A stretch of DNA of 64,000 nucleotides from Texcoconibacillus texcoconensis (GCF_014202575.1 NZ_JACHHB010000002.1:315219-379218), one strand, 5' to 3'; shown: positions 8,294 through 19,078, numbered from the stretch's first letter. Numbers and translations are program-made. The notes: a model not told the origin generated them from the letters alone.

Positions 8294-9521
8294 TGCGCAC
8301 ACCTTCTTTCATCGCCTCGTTCACACTTTCCCTCGTCACTAGATATGTGTTAACCCCACTTCGGCGTAAAGCTTCAAAACATCGCTTTTCCCACTGTGAC
8401 ATCAAACCATCCGAACGCACAAGACAAACATCAATACTCATCCGTCGTTGCCGCAAAACACGCAACCTTTCTAATTCAGCATCACCGAGCTCTGTTGTCA
8501 CAATGACAACCTTTGTACCTGCCGAAATTTGCTCTTCACCCGCACGCAACTGATCAGCAAAACGACCTCGATTCGATGGAGAAACCTTCGCCAAGTGATC
8601 CATGATCGCCCTTTCTTGGTCACGCCCATATGCTAATGGGTACATCGCGGCCCGCTCACCAATCGACCACAAACCATAAGGTACTTGTCTTTGCGAACTG
8701 TACATAACAAAAGAAGCCACAAGCTCCACCGCTCGTTCAAAATCCTCAGAACGTTCAGTCGTATTTTCATTGAATACGAGAAGAAGTGATTGACCTACAC
8801 TCTCTTCAAACTCTTTCGTCATTAATTGATTTTTACGAGCCGTCAATTTCCAATCGACGCTAGCTAAGCGATCACCTGGTACGTATTCACGAGCACCAAC
8901 CACCGCGGTCATATCTTCTACAGCATTCACCTGTGACAAATCAGCTTCCGACCCACGCTCATTGTAAGCACCCCAGTGCTGTAGTTCTTCATAATACGGG
9001 TAAACGATCAATCGATCCTCGGCATTTAGCCTGCGACGTTTCTTAAACAATCCAAACATATCATCTGTTTCTAATATAACGCCTTCAAACGTGTGCTCAC
9101 CACGAGGAAGAGACGGGATTTCATACGTAAAAGAAAACATCCTTTGAAACAATGGATAAAATAACCCGCGAAGTTCACCTTCATCTATTTGCTTTGCTAA
9201 GCGACCAGGAATGACATCGGTCACTTTTAAATAGAACAAAGGAAGCGGGAAGCGACGGGTTAATGTCACTTGCACACGCAACTTATCCCCAGCAATATAA
9301 GCATTCTTGGAAAACGTTCGCATCACGCGAAAAGCGCCGATCGGTATCAGTCCATACAAAACATTCATAGATATGATCAACAAAACACTATAAAACAAAA
9401 ACCAACTAACAAATTCACCTTGAAACATCGCATAGCTAAATGTCCCAGCAATGATTGCAACGAGCAAGATCATTTTCAAAAGCCATTTTAAAACAACAAC
9501 GAGAGGATTTTCCCTTTTCAT
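8277..9521 (-). CDS. yeaD: DUF58 domain protein (YeaD-like)
   Basis: 414 residues with two N-terminal membrane helices (about 10-60), a beta-rich middle region and the DUF58 signature PGDRLASVDWKLTARKNQL near residue 210, followed by a von Willebrand A-like fold (LLLVFNENTTERSEDFERAVEL). Proteins of this family work with MoxR AAA ATPases, which may load or activate a VWA-type partner. Its ATG overlaps the moxR stop as TAATG and its 3' end overlaps the transglutaminase start, so the three are one tightly coupled operon. The cellular role in Bacillus is not established. Confidence 0.9.
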   Translation of the reverse strand: MKRENPLVVVLKWLLKMILLVAIIAGTFSYAMFQGEFVSWFLFYSVLLIISMNVLYGLIPIGAFRVMRTFSKNAYIAGDKLRVQVTLTRRFPLPLFYLKVTDVIPGRLAKQIDEGELRGLFYPLFQRMFSFTYEIPSLPRGEHTFEGVILETDDMFGLFKKRRRLNAEDRLIVYPYYEELQHWGAYNERGSEADLSQVNAVEDMTAVVGAREYVPGDRLASVDWKLTARKNQLMTKEFEESVGQSLLLVFNENTTERSEDFERAVELVASFVMYSSQRQVPYGLWSIGERAAMYPLAYGRDQERAIMDHLAKVSPSNRGRFADQLRAGEEQISAGTKVVIVTTELGDAELERLRVLRQRRMSIDVCLVRSDGLMSQWEKRCFEALRRSGVNTYLVTRESVNEAMKEGVRNVSSS

Positions 9522-10495
9522 TAACGAGTCATTTCCTTTCCTGTAGGAACGACAACTTGATTGAGTAACTCGCTAACCACCGTTTCCGCCGTCGTATTCG
9601 TTAGCTTCGCATCAGATGTAAGCAGTAAACGATGCGTTAACGCATAAGGCGCTAAAAACTTCACATCATCCGGGAGAACATAACCCCTACCTTGCATGTA
9701 CGCATACGCTTGCGAAGCTTTCATAAGCATGATTGACGCACGCGGGCTCGCCCCGAGCGAAACAGCAGCATGTTTTCGCGACGCATTCACGAGGCTCACG
9801 ATGTAACGCTTTACGATTTCGTCCACATATACATCTAACACTTCCCGCTGCATCACGACGAGTTCATCTAATGTTGTCACAGGAGTGACTTCCTCAATTG
9901 GATGCCTTTTTTCAACACGGTTTAAAACGTCCAACTCTTCTATATCCGAAGGGTAACCAATAGCAAACTTAAATAAAAACCGATCTAATTGTGCTTCAGG
10001 AAGCGGGTACGTCCCACCGTATTCAATCGGGTTTTGCGTAGCTAAGACGAAAAACGGATCTTGTAAGTTTCGCGTCTCGCCATCGATTGTGACACTCCCT
10101 TCCTCCAACGCTTCCAAGAGAGCAGATTGTGTCTTCGGTGATGTTCTATTAATCTCATCAGCTAACACGATATTCGCCATCACAGGTCCAGGGCGAAATT
10201 GAAATTCCATCGACTTCTGGTTAAAAACCGACACCCCTGTTACATCAGATGGCAGCAAGTCTGGCGTGAACTGAATACGCTTGAACTCCGCACCAAGCGA
10301 CTTCGCAATCGCCCGCACCATCATCGTTTTCCCAACACCAGGAACATCTTCTAATAACACGTGACCCCCACTAAGCATCGCAATCATACTTAGCTCTATT
10401 TCACGTCGTTTCCCAACGACGACAGACTCGACATTTTCAACAATGTTTTGGATTAACGGTTGCCCTACCATGACATCACGCTTGTCTCGGTCCAA
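9521..10495 (-). CDS. yeaC: MoxR-family AAA+ ATPase (YeaC-like)
   Basis: A cytosolic chaperone-type ATPase with Walker A GVGKTMMVRA, Walker B LADEINR, the sensor region ATQNPIEYGGTYPLPEAQLDRF and a C-terminal lid with SPRASIMLMKASQA. The frame is open to 10639, but the only good ribosome binding site (GAAAGG, 10505-10510) sits 9 nt before a TTG at 10495; the in-frame ATG at 10504 touches it directly. I therefore choose the TTG start, giving about 324 residues, normal for the family. It leads the operon with DUF58 and transglutaminase genes. Confidence 0.92.
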   Translation of the reverse strand: MDRDKRDVMVGQPLIQNIVENVESVVVGKRREIELSMIAMLSGGHVLLEDVPGVGKTMMVRAIAKSLGAEFKRIQFTPDLLPSDVTGVSVFNQKSMEFQFRPGPVMANIVLADEINRTSPKTQSALLEALEEGSVTIDGETRNLQDPFFVLATQNPIEYGGTYPLPEAQLDRFLFKFAIGYPSDIEELDVLNRVEKRHPIEEVTPVTTLDELVVMQREVLDVYVDEIVKRYIVSLVNASRKHAAVSLGASPRASIMLMKASQAYAYMQGRGYVLPDDVKFLAPYALTHRLLLTSDAKLTNTTAETVVSELLNQVVVPTGKEMTR

Positions 10496-10682
10496 ATTGA
10501 TCATCCTTTCAAGCTGTATACAAAACTTCCGTTTTCTATCATTCTTAACAATTCTAGTATCTATGATACCATGGTGATTTGAAAATATCGTCGGTAAAAG
10601 ATAGGGGTTCCCCCTCTTCTGCGAAGCTATTCCAATCATTGGCGCATTTTCGAAAAGGGAAGTCGGTGTTATTTTTCAATAG

Positions 10683-12176
10683 CTATTCAAAAAAACGATT
10701 TCCTCTCATCCCTACCCATAGGTCTGTGCTTTCTAATTGCGTAGCAAGTGAGAGGAGCACATCTTCTCTTCCTTTTGAAGTTATAAATTGTACACCGAGC
10801 GGTAAACCCTCTTCTGTCAAATGAAGAGGCAGTGAAAGGGCTGGCTGCCCTGTCAAGTTCGCTAATTGCGTAAACGGCGTGTACGTTAAACTTGGCAAAA
10901 ACATTTCATAGATCAACCTTTGCTGCTCTTTTGGGCCAACACCTTGAATTTGTTTTCGTAACCGATCTTGCGAAGCTTGTGAATGAGTAAGCTCTCCTAC
11001 CTTAGGCGCCGAATAAGCCGTTGTAGGCGTAATAAATACGTCATACGTTTCGTGAAAGCGAGCCATTTCTTCAGCTGCCGTGTCCCATGCAGCAATGCTC
11101 ATCGTAAATTTCGCTGCAGAAACAGATTTACCCGCTTCGTTTAAAAGCCACGTTTCGATTTCTACATCTTCAGGCGTAACAGACCTTCCTAACGAACGTT
11201 CTAATCGGTAAACGAGCGCAGAAATTTCCCCACTATTCATTAAATAATAATTTTCCATCAATGCAACACCATCAATCGAAGGAGACTTTTCCTCGACGTG
11301 ATGCCCTTGTCTCTCTAACCAACGTACCGTCTTTAACACCGCTTCCCGAGCTTCCTCCGAAACCGGTGTCCCTACAGGAGAGTCGGTCGAATACGCAACA
11401 TTTAACTTCTTCTCCAAAGGCTTTTGCACTTCATCTTCATAGCGACCAGGGAAAAGGGGCGTTTGAAAAGCGGCTTCTGGTTGCACCACTTGCAACTGGT
11501 CAAGCATCGCCGCGCTATCACGCACAGTGCGGCTGAGCACAAAGCCGATTGCGGCGCCTTGCCATTGTCGCCCTGACCCAGGTCCGACAGGTGTCCGCCC
11601 ACGCGTCGGTTTTAAACCTACTAAACCTGTAAAAGATGCCGGGATTCGAATTGAACCCCCTCCGTCACTTGCTCCAGCCACAGGAACAATGCCCGAAGCA
11701 ACCGCAGCCGCTGCTCCACCACTGGACCCTCCAGGTGAATAGTCACTATTCCACGGATTTCTCGTCGGCCCATACTGCTCAGGTTCGGTAATGTTTTTCA
11801 AGCCAAACTCTGGACTATTCGTATGGCCAACCATATGACAACCTGCTTCGCGAAGCTTGCGAACGAAATGCGCATCTTCTTTCGCCACATTCTGCTGTAA
11901 AAGTTTCGCCCCTGCAGTCATCGGTTCACCAACCACCGATTGGCCAGCATTTTTCAGCAAAAGTGGAACACCACTAAAACGCCCATCTGTTAATCCAAGC
12001 TCTGCATCACGGAGCGCCTTTTCTTTCCAAGAATAAACAACCGCATTTAACGTCCCATTCACTTGTTCGAGCTGTTCGAAACTAAGACGAATCATTTCTT
12101 CAGCACGAACCTCTTTTTTTCGAACCAACTCCGCAATATCTGTCGCATCGAGTTTTCGGTATAACTTTAAATCCAT
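10683..12176 (-). CDS. Amidase-signature hydrolase (6-aminohexanoate-cyclic-dimer hydrolase/NylA-like)
   Basis: 497 residues of the amidase signature family. The Ser-Ser-Lys triad is visible: Lys75 in PLLLKNAG, the cis-Ser at 151/152 in [11 protein letters not shown] and the nucleophile Ser175 in [11 protein letters not shown]. No signal peptide, so the enzyme is cytosolic. The C-terminal half ([20 protein letters not shown]) is typical of amidases acting on small amides or linear and cyclic nylon oligomers; the substrate cannot be fixed from sequence. It is not GatA: there is no gatC/gatB nearby. It lies 188 bp upstream of moxR on the same strand, with no obvious terminator between. Confidence 0.88.
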   Translation of the reverse strand: MDLKLYRKLDATDIAELVRKKEVRAEEMIRLSFEQLEQVNGTLNAVVYSWKEKALRDAELGLTDGRFSGVPLLLKNAGQSVVGEPMTAGAKLLQQNVAKEDAHFVRKLREAGCHMVGHTNSPEFGLKNITEPEQYGPTRNPWNSDYSPGGSSGGAAAAVASGIVPVAGASDGGGSIRIPASFTGLVGLKPTRGRTPVGPGSGRQWQGAAIGFVLSRTVRDSAAMLDQLQVVQPEAAFQTPLFPGRYEDEVQKPLEKKLNVAYSTDSPVGTPVSEEAREAVLKTVRWLERQGHHVEEKSPSIDGVALMENYYLMNSGEISALVYRLERSLGRSVTPEDVEIETWLLNEAGKSVSAAKFTMSIAAWDTAAEEMARFHETYDVFITPTTAYSAPKVGELTHSQASQDRLRKQIQGVGPKEQQRLIYEMFLPSLTYTPFTQLANLTGQPALSLPLHLTEEGLPLGVQFITSKGREDVLLSLATQLESTDLWVGMRGNRFFE

Positions 12177-12377
12177 CGTTTCACCCCTTTTTTAGTATGA
12201 GAAAGCGCTCGGATATGAACGTAAGTCGTTCCGTTTAGAATGACACCTTAAGTTAATAGACTGAAAATCATAGTAATTTCGACCCATTTAATTGCCGTTA
12301 TATTAATTTTTATGTAAAATTAAGGTGTGAAACCGCATACTATATAATCGCTCTATCGAAGGAGCGCCCCAAAGGTT

Positions 12378-14897
12378 GTGCTTATCATGCTTTCCATGTG
12401 GAATAAATCTGAAAAAAGAACAATCTTGTCTATTCTCATTTTATTTCTCTCCCTACTAATCATTGCGTTATTTGAAGAGCAAATAGCTGTCTTCTATAAT
12501 CCAAAAAATCATTTGTCTTTTCATATCATCCTTGAATTTTTAAGTATTGCAATTGCATTTTCTATTGCACTTTTAGCCTGGACTATCTTTCCTCAAACGT
12601 TATCACGTTACCGATTATTTATGGGTATGCTGTTTCTCGCTGTTGGTTTAATCGATTTACTGCACACTTTGACCTATAATGGTATGCCTTACTTTTTCAT
12701 GGAGAGCTCCATTCAAAGAGCAACTTGGTATTGGGTGCTCGGAAGAATGACCGAGGCTACTTTTCTATTATTCATTTTACTTTCAAAGGATAAACAAATT
12801 CACGATTTAAATCGAAATTATATGTTCCTTATCCCGCTCATTTTTGTCATCGCACTCGGAACCATTGTTGATACTCAAATCGATAGACTTCCGGTGTTAG
12901 TGATTGAAGGCGAAGGGACAACATTGTTAAAAAATTCATTTGAATATATTGTCATTGCCATTCATCTGTATATTATTAAAATCGTCTTTGATGAATATCG
13001 CAAAAATAAAAATGATGCCAGTTTATACATCATCCTTGCATCGTTCAGTCTAATTTTTGCTGGAGTTGTATTCACCTTTTATGTAAGTGTACATGACATT
13101 TTAAATTTTCTTGGGCATATTTTTAAAGTCATTGGTTATTATTATCTTTTTAAGAGCGTCTATGTTTCCACACTTGAACAGCCATTTGAAGACAAGGAGC
13201 AAGCAGAAATAAAATTAAAAGAAAGTAAAGAACGGTATCAAAAGTTAATAGAAGTATTACCTGATGCCATTTTAGTTCATTCAAATAATAAAATTCTATT
13301 TTGTAACCAAGTTTTTGCTGAAATGATGAAAGTGAAAAATCCAAAACAGTTAATAGGAACTTCAATTGAACAAATTATTCATCCTGAATATCGAACGAAA
13401 GTGATTCAAGAACTCCAACAATTATATGAGACAGATAGCTTTTTACCTCCTTCTCATCGAAAGTATGTACTACAAAATGGTGAGGTTAAAGATGTCGAAG
13501 TTACAGGCGTTACCACTATGTACGAGAATAAAAAAGCCATTATGACAGTTGTTCGCGATGTTAGTGATCGTAAACAAATGGAATGGCAGCTTGAAGAGAA
13601 TAAGCAACTCTATCAATCTTTGTTTGAATTTAACCAAGGTGCAAGCTTTGCAGTCGATAAAAATAGTAATTTTACAATGGTGAATCAATCAGCAACTGAT
13701 ATGCTAGGCTACACGAAGGGGGAACTCCTTCACTCATCCTTTATTCCATTATTAAATAAGCCATACTTGGAAGCAACGGTTGATCATTATAACCAATCGT
13801 TAAAAGGTGATTCTATAACGTTTCGAACCCAATTTGTGCATAAATATGGCTATATCATTGATGTCAATGTCAGCACCGTTCCCATTATCGTCAAAGGGGA
13901 AATTACTGGAATCATCGGCGTGGCACAAGACATTACACAACAACTTCAGGCTGAAAAAGAGCTAAGAGATAGTGAGCAACGGTATAAAAGTTTAATAGAA
14001 TTATACCCTGAAGGGATTTATGTACACGATAAAGAGACGTTTTTATTTTTAAATAATCAAACTGCCGAAATTCTTGGAGCTGAATCGTATCAAGATATTA
14101 TCGGTAAGCATTACATCGATTTTGTCCACCCAGATTATCAGAAGGATTTGGATTATACCATTCGACGTGTATTAGATCGTAAGGACACATTATTTAAAAA
14201 ACAGGAGTTTGTTTTAATACGATTAGACGGGACGAAAATCGAAGTAGAAGCAAACACCACACTTATCACTTACAATGATAAACTTGCAATATTAGGGGTA
14301 TTACGTGATGTAACCGAACAAAAAATGGAACAAGAAAAATTGAAACAAGCAAATGAAATTTTAAAGCAATCTTCACAAATTGACGGATTAACGAACATCC
14401 CAAACCGGCGCTACTACGACGAAGTATTAGAAAAAGAGTGGAAACGCGCAAAAAGAAGTTCAGGCTACATTTCTTTAATCATGATCGATATTGACCATTT
14501 TAAAGTGTACAACGATACGTATGGTCACCTTCAAGGGGATGAATGCTTAAAGAAGGTCTCAGCGTGTTTAAAATCTTCAATTCTTCGTTCAACAGATTTT
14601 GTCGCAAGGTATGGTGGTGAAGAATTTTCCGTTATTCTGCCTGAAACAGACCTGGAGGGTGCTATTCAAGTGGCTGAAGTGATCAGAAAAAATATTGAAG
14701 CCTTACAAATTGAAAACATTCATTCAGCCGTATCACCTGTGCTTACAGTAAGTGCTGGGGTAGCTACAATGAAGCCAGAAAAAGATGATTCTTCTGATGA
14801 AATCATTAAAAAGGCTGATGAAGCATTATACAAAGCCAAGAACCTAGGACGTAACCGTGTACAAGTATGGAATAAATATTATGACATAAGACCCTAA
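12378..14897 (+). CDS. Membrane-bound diguanylate cyclase: MASE3-type sensor, three PAS domains, GGDEF
   Basis: 839 residues. The first ~275 form seven or eight membrane helices resembling a MASE3 sensor (RLFMGMLFLAVGLIDLLHTLTYNGMP). Three PAS domains follow at about 283-405, 410-530 and 535-655, each ending in a DVxxxK/Q linker. The GGDEF domain (about 670-835) has an intact active site, YGGEEF, preceded at the proper five-residue distance by RSTD, a product-inhibition I-site (RxxD). It should make c-di-GMP and be feedback-inhibited. The frame opens at a GTG (12378); the ATG at 12387 or 12396, served by AAAGG at 12371, is a likely real start. It stands alone, converging on cydC. Confidence 0.9.
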   Translation: MLIMLSMWNKSEKRTILSILILFLSLLIIALFEEQIAVFYNPKNHLSFHIILEFLSIAIAFSIALLAWTIFPQTLSRYRLFMGMLFLAVGLIDLLHTLTYNGMPYFFMESSIQRATWYWVLGRMTEATFLLFILLSKDKQIHDLNRNYMFLIPLIFVIALGTIVDTQIDRLPVLVIEGEGTTLLKNSFEYIVIAIHLYIIKIVFDEYRKNKNDASLYIILASFSLIFAGVVFTFYVSVHDILNFLGHIFKVIGYYYLFKSVYVSTLEQPFEDKEQAEIKLKESKERYQKLIEVLPDAILVHSNNKILFCNQVFAEMMKVKNPKQLIGTSIEQIIHPEYRTKVIQELQQLYETDSFLPPSHRKYVLQNGEVKDVEVTGVTTMYENKKAIMTVVRDVSDRKQMEWQLEENKQLYQSLFEFNQGASFAVDKNSNFTMVNQSATDMLGYTKGELLHSSFIPLLNKPYLEATVDHYNQSLKGDSITFRTQFVHKYGYIIDVNVSTVPIIVKGEITGIIGVAQDITQQLQAEKELRDSEQRYKSLIELYPEGIYVHDKETFLFLNNQTAEILGAESYQDIIGKHYIDFVHPDYQKDLDYTIRRVLDRKDTLFKKQEFVLIRLDGTKIEVEANTTLITYNDKLAILGVLRDVTEQKMEQEKLKQANEILKQSSQIDGLTNIPNRRYYDEVLEKEWKRAKRSSGYISLIMIDIDHFKVYNDTYGHLQGDECLKKVSACLKSSILRSTDFVARYGGEEFSVILPETDLEGAIQVAEVIRKNIEALQIENIHSAVSPVLTVSAGVATMKPEKDDSSDEIIKKADEALYKAKNLGRNRVQVWNKYYDIRP

Positions 14898-14973
14898 AAA
14901 AGCAGTAACAAAACCTGCAAATTAATGATTCAAACATTTAAGATTGGCTTCGTTTAACAAAACAATCTCACAA

Positions 14974-15010
14974 ACAAAACGCTTGGATTTTATTATCCAA
15001 GCGTTTTTGT
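14974..15010. terminator. Bidirectional terminator between the diguanylate cyclase gene and cydC
   Basis: AAAACGCTTGGAT pairs with ATCCAAGCGTTTTT, A-rich on one side and T-rich on the other, between two converging genes. Confidence 0.85.
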
Positions 15011-15028
15011 ATGACCATGTAAATGCTT

Positions 15029-16750
15029 TTACATAAGGACACTTTTCTCAATCTGTTTCAATTCATAAAAATACCCTCGTCGTTCCATCAACTCTTCATA
15101 CGTACCAGATTCAATAATCTTCCCACGATCCATCACGATGATTTGATCCATCCTCTCAAGCCCGGTTAGACGGTGACTTACAAGAACAACCGTGTCATCT
15201 TCGGCTTGAGCGAACAACTGATCATAAATGTCCTGTTCCGTTAATGTATCTAACGAAGACGTCGGCTCATCTAACAACCAAAGCGGCGCCCCCTTTAACA
15301 TCGCACGCGCCATCGCTAAACGCTGCTTTTCTCCACCCGAAAGATTTTCACCTTTTTCTAAAACCGAATCTATCACGGAAAATGAATGAAGTTTGACTTT
15401 CTCAAGAACAGCTTCCATATCTTCATCCGTCAACTCATCGCCTGCCAGTTGCAAATTGTCACGAATCGTTCCATAGAAAAAGTGGTTATCTTGCAGGACA
15501 GCATTTGCACCTTGCCACATCGACTCTTCAGAAACATCATTAAGAGGTACACCGTCGATCAAGATGTCACCTTCCTGGACAGGATAGACCTTTAATAACA
15601 ATTGTATTAATGTCGATTTTCCTGAACCGCTCGGACCAACAATCGCCGTTTTTGAACCAGCTGGTAACGACAGCGAAACATCTTCAAGCATGTTTCGCCC
15701 TTCACGCTCATAAGCAAATGAGACGTTATTTATCTCAATAGGAAACGCACCTTCTGTATCGAGGTTTCGCTTTGTTTCTTCAGCTTGGACAGCCTCAGCT
15801 GGGTCATCGACCACGGATAACAAACGTGAAGTCGCACGGCGGCTATCTTCATAATGACTCGGAAACGCAGCCATCGGTGTAGAATCTTCAAACACCGTCA
15901 ATGAAATCATAATAAGCATCGCTAAAAATACGCCTTCCATACTTCCTTCGGTCACAAGGTAAGCACCAATGGCGACGATAGACCACGTGACAATGAATGA
16001 AACCATTTGGTTGAGCGATTGGCTGTAAAGCGTGTGAATACCACTTTGTTCTTGCTCTTGGATATATTTTTCAGAAGATGTCGTTAGCGCCTCTTCTTGA
16101 CTTGCAAGTTGCTGATGAATTTTCAAATCACGAAAACCATATAGAAACTCTGTAACTTCCGTGGATAGCTCCCCACGCTTTTCACGCATCTCACTTGCTA
16201 AACGGCGCCTTCTCAACGCGAAAAATGCCGGGATTAAAAAACCTGTTAGCACGAGTCCTAAAATCAATACGATCGCTACAGAGAAAGAAAACCAAGCCGT
16301 AAAGACAATCGTACTTAAAAAGACGATCACCATCACAATCGGAGGATAAAACACGCGCAAAAAGAAGTTTTGTAAACTTTCCACGTCACCGACAATACGC
16401 GAAAGCAAGTCACCACTTTGGTATTTATGAAAAATACGCGGTGCAAGTGGCTCAAGTTTGTTATAAAAATGAACGCGCAAATTGCTTAACATCGTAAACG
16501 TCGCCCGATGTGAAAAATAACGTTCTCCGTAACGGCTCACTGCCCTTGAAATGCTAAATAGCTGTAACACGGCAATCATTATCGTTAAGATATACAAAGG
16601 CGGTGTCAGTGCTGAGATCGATATTAAATAACCGCTCGCCGCAAATAAACCAACAGCCCCGATTCCAGCGAGCACCCCGAGGAGTACCGAATAAAAAATA
16701 TCCTTTTTTTCTGCCATCATCAGTTTTATGACAAGAGACAAGTCTTTCAT
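15029..16750 (-). CDS. cydC: ABC transporter CydC subunit (cytochrome bd assembly)
   Basis: 573 residues: six membrane helices then an ATP-binding domain with Walker A VGPSGSGKST, signature LSGGEKQR and Walker B LWLLDEPTSSLD. CydC pairs with CydD in a heterodimeric exporter of cysteine/glutathione type thiols or haem-related cargo needed to assemble cytochrome bd oxidase. The ATG overlaps the cydD stop by four bases (ATGA). In B. subtilis these genes follow cydAB; no oxidase subunit genes are in this window, so here they stand alone. The bidirectional terminator follows. Confidence 0.9.
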   Translation of the reverse strand: MKDLSLVIKLMMAEKKDIFYSVLLGVLAGIGAVGLFAASGYLISISALTPPLYILTIMIAVLQLFSISRAVSRYGERYFSHRATFTMLSNLRVHFYNKLEPLAPRIFHKYQSGDLLSRIVGDVESLQNFFLRVFYPPIVMVIVFLSTIVFTAWFSFSVAIVLILGLVLTGFLIPAFFALRRRRLASEMREKRGELSTEVTEFLYGFRDLKIHQQLASQEEALTTSSEKYIQEQEQSGIHTLYSQSLNQMVSFIVTWSIVAIGAYLVTEGSMEGVFLAMLIMISLTVFEDSTPMAAFPSHYEDSRRATSRLLSVVDDPAEAVQAEETKRNLDTEGAFPIEINNVSFAYEREGRNMLEDVSLSLPAGSKTAIVGPSGSGKSTLIQLLLKVYPVQEGDILIDGVPLNDVSEESMWQGANAVLQDNHFFYGTIRDNLQLAGDELTDEDMEAVLEKVKLHSFSVIDSVLEKGENLSGGEKQRLAMARAMLKGAPLWLLDEPTSSLDTLTEQDIYDQLFAQAEDDTVVLVSHRLTGLERMDQIIVMDRGKIIESGTYEELMERRGYFYELKQIEKSVLM

Positions 16751-18480
16751 CCTGCATCGCCTCCTCGCTGGGTCGAAACCATCTCCCTATAATCATGGAC
16801 GTGCTCTATTAATTCACTATGCGTCCCTTTCGCTACTAGTTCTCCCGCTTCTAAATAAAGAATCTGATCAGCTTCCATGACTGTATGAAGGCGGTGAGCC
16901 ACTGTAATCATCGTTGCTGATTGTGCCAATTCGTGAATGGACGCTTGCAAAATTTGCTCCGTTTTTAAATCCAGTCCCACTGTCGGTTCGTCAAATAAGA
17001 TGATCGCCGGTCGCTTAAGAAACGCTCGAGCTAAAGCAACGCGCTGTTTTTCTCCTCCAGAGAGGCCGCGCCCCGCTTCACCAACTGGCGTGTCATACCC
17101 CTTTTCAAGGCGCTCGACCATCTCAGCGACCCCTGCTTTTTCGCAAGCTGCTTCAACCTCTTCACGAGAAACTTCACCTCTCGCGCCAATCGCAACATTT
17201 TCTGCGATCGTCCCAGCAAATAAATAAGGGTTTTGCGAAATATAACTTAGCTGATCAAACCAGTCTTTTTCCTTATACGAATATAAAGACTGACCATTAA
17301 CCTTAATATCCCCTTCTGAAGGAGCGGCAAGGCCAGAGAGTAAATTTAATAATGTCGTTTTCCCCGCACCGCTACGACCTACAATGGCGATTTGGTTGTA
17401 TGGAGAAAACGTCGCATCGATGTTTTTTAATGTAAAACGATCTTCACCATAACTGAAACTAACATGATCTAAAGCAACTGTTGGTGGTTCCTCACGAACA
17501 GTCAGTGTTTCGCTTCCCCACTCCATCTCTTGTTCGTGATCTTCTAACTCTGCTGTCACTTTCTTCGCCGCTCCCATACTACCTCGCCCTGTATGGAAAG
17601 CACTCCCTAATTCTTTTAATGATGAGTAAAATTCAGGGGCTAAGATTAGCACAAAGAACGCGGTAAAGAACGTTAATTGCTCATAAATGAGAAGGCGTAG
17701 ACCAACCTCAATTGCCACTAAGCCAATCCCTAACATCGAAATAAATTCAAGCAACAACGAAGAGACAAAAGCAATTTTCAATACATCCATCGTTGCGTCA
17801 CGATAATTCAGACTGCTATCTTGAATCTCCCGTTGCTGCTGTTTTGCGCGCCCAAAAAACTTAAGCGTCGCTAACCCTTGAAGTGTATCAAGAAAACGAC
17901 CAGAAAATACAGCTAACTTCTCCATCTGTTCTTCTGATTTCTTTTGCGTTTTCATACCGATAATCGCCATTGCAAACGGTATAAACGGAGCAGTAACCGT
18001 CATGATTAGCCCTGATAATACGTTCTGTGAATAAACAGCAATCAATATCATGATTGGCACAATCATTGACTGGATCTTTTGCGGGTAGAAGTGACTAAAA
18101 TAACTATCAACCTCATCAACTGAATCCATCATGATACTAACCTTTTCACCTGACTGTCCTTTTAAAGAAGCTTGAACAGGGTTTTTCACATATTGCTTCA
18201 CCAATGACTGGCGAAAATCTTGCTTCGCTTTTGCAGCCATTTTCATTCCTGTTCGCCCATGGGCATAAGTGACCATTGCACGGAGGATAAATACGATGAT
18301 TAACCCGATCAGCGCTGGCCATATCATTTGAAATGACGCATCTTGTAGGAAAACGCCATCAACGACTGTAACAATAAAATACGCTTGTCCAATAATCACT
18401 GCCCCGAGTAAAATAGAAATTAAATAAATGAATACAACTCGATTTCTTTGCATAGAGGCTATTTCTTTTAAAGACTTCAT
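16747..18480 (-). CDS. cydD: ABC transporter CydD subunit (cytochrome bd assembly)
   Basis: 577 residues with six N-terminal membrane helices and a nucleotide-binding domain: Walker A VGRSGAGKTT, signature LSGGEKQR, Walker B AIILFDEPTVGLD and the switch His in VAHRLHT. The membrane part contains GMKTQKKSEEQMEKLAVFSGRFLDTLQGL, a typical CydD stretch. It is the first gene of the cydDC pair, overlapping cydC by 4 bp. About 250 bp upstream is a hairpin followed by T residues on the same strand and a TGTGA..TCACA dyad, which may belong to its leader or control region. Confidence 0.9.
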   Translation of the reverse strand: MKSLKEIASMQRNRVVFIYLISILLGAVIIGQAYFIVTVVDGVFLQDASFQMIWPALIGLIIVFILRAMVTYAHGRTGMKMAAKAKQDFRQSLVKQYVKNPVQASLKGQSGEKVSIMMDSVDEVDSYFSHFYPQKIQSMIVPIMILIAVYSQNVLSGLIMTVTAPFIPFAMAIIGMKTQKKSEEQMEKLAVFSGRFLDTLQGLATLKFFGRAKQQQREIQDSSLNYRDATMDVLKIAFVSSLLLEFISMLGIGLVAIEVGLRLLIYEQLTFFTAFFVLILAPEFYSSLKELGSAFHTGRGSMGAAKKVTAELEDHEQEMEWGSETLTVREEPPTVALDHVSFSYGEDRFTLKNIDATFSPYNQIAIVGRSGAGKTTLLNLLSGLAAPSEGDIKVNGQSLYSYKEKDWFDQLSYISQNPYLFAGTIAENVAIGARGEVSREEVEAACEKAGVAEMVERLEKGYDTPVGEAGRGLSGGEKQRVALARAFLKRPAIILFDEPTVGLDLKTEQILQASIHELAQSATMITVAHRLHTVMEADQILYLEAGELVAKGTHSELIEHVHDYREMVSTQRGGDAG

Positions 18481-18934
18481 CCTTCAATCCCCTCAAACAA
18501 CAAATTTTAATCTAATGATACTTTCCCTTCTAACATTGTCGTACTACCTTCACCTTTTGATACCTCTGTCTAATTAGTTACATTAACACCGTTAAAACAT
18601 AAGTAATCTACATTTATTTTAAACGATCTCTTCATCACTTTCATTATGTAAGCTTGACATTTTTTCGTCATCTACAGCAAGTGAAACACAACACCTATTA
18701 AAAAGCAATCTTACACCCTTCCTTACTGAATACAAGAAAACCACCTGAATCAATCTCATCAGATGGTCTCGTAAATATAGGGCTGTGACGTTGAGCTATC
18801 ACACCTTCCTCCTTAACTATACATGAAGATCACGTTTGTTATAGCCATTGAACAGTGATAAAAGAATAAGCTCATATGAGGGACGTTCTCTTTTGGATAC
18901 CCTTTCATAGAATGGCTTTTTTAATGGCTATGAT
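18481..18934. other. Intergenic region upstream of cydD: leader hairpin and dyad
   Basis: No gene is seen. On the minus strand 18737-18770 forms a 9-bp stem (ACCATCTGA with TCAGGTGGT) followed by TTTTC, a terminator-like hairpin in a possible cydD leader. At 18784-18803 is a dyad TGTGA-N10-TCACA; the spacing is not that of the Fnr/CRP site (N6) nor of Rex. Either could be regulatory; this is inference. Confidence 0.35.
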
Positions 18935-18963
18935 TTGTTGCTGAAAGGTTGACCTGTTATAAT
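18935..18963 (+). promoter_or_regulatory. Promoter of the yisP-like gene
   Basis: TTGTTG and a perfect TATAAT with 17-bp spacing, about 115 bp before the chosen start. The leader between contains CCTCC and, 40 bp later, GGAGG, which could pair and mask an upstream ribosome binding site. Confidence 0.55.
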
Positions 18964-19078
18964 TTATGTCAAATATATTGAACAAGTCCCTCCTAAAGTG
19001 GGTCCAACTGCCATTGGCTGATCAACTGGAGGTTTGTTACACGCCATAAACGGAAGTAATTTGAGGAGGAGATTCGGT

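Noticed and set aside
10683-12176. GatA (Glu-tRNA amidotransferase subunit A)
   Set aside because: The amidase core is shared, but there is no gatC or gatB beside it and the C-terminal half is of the nylon-oligomer/aliphatic amidase type.
13150-14451. Several minus-strand frames opposite the diguanylate cyclase
   Set aside because: They are antisense shadows of a well-supported gene, with no ribosome binding sites.
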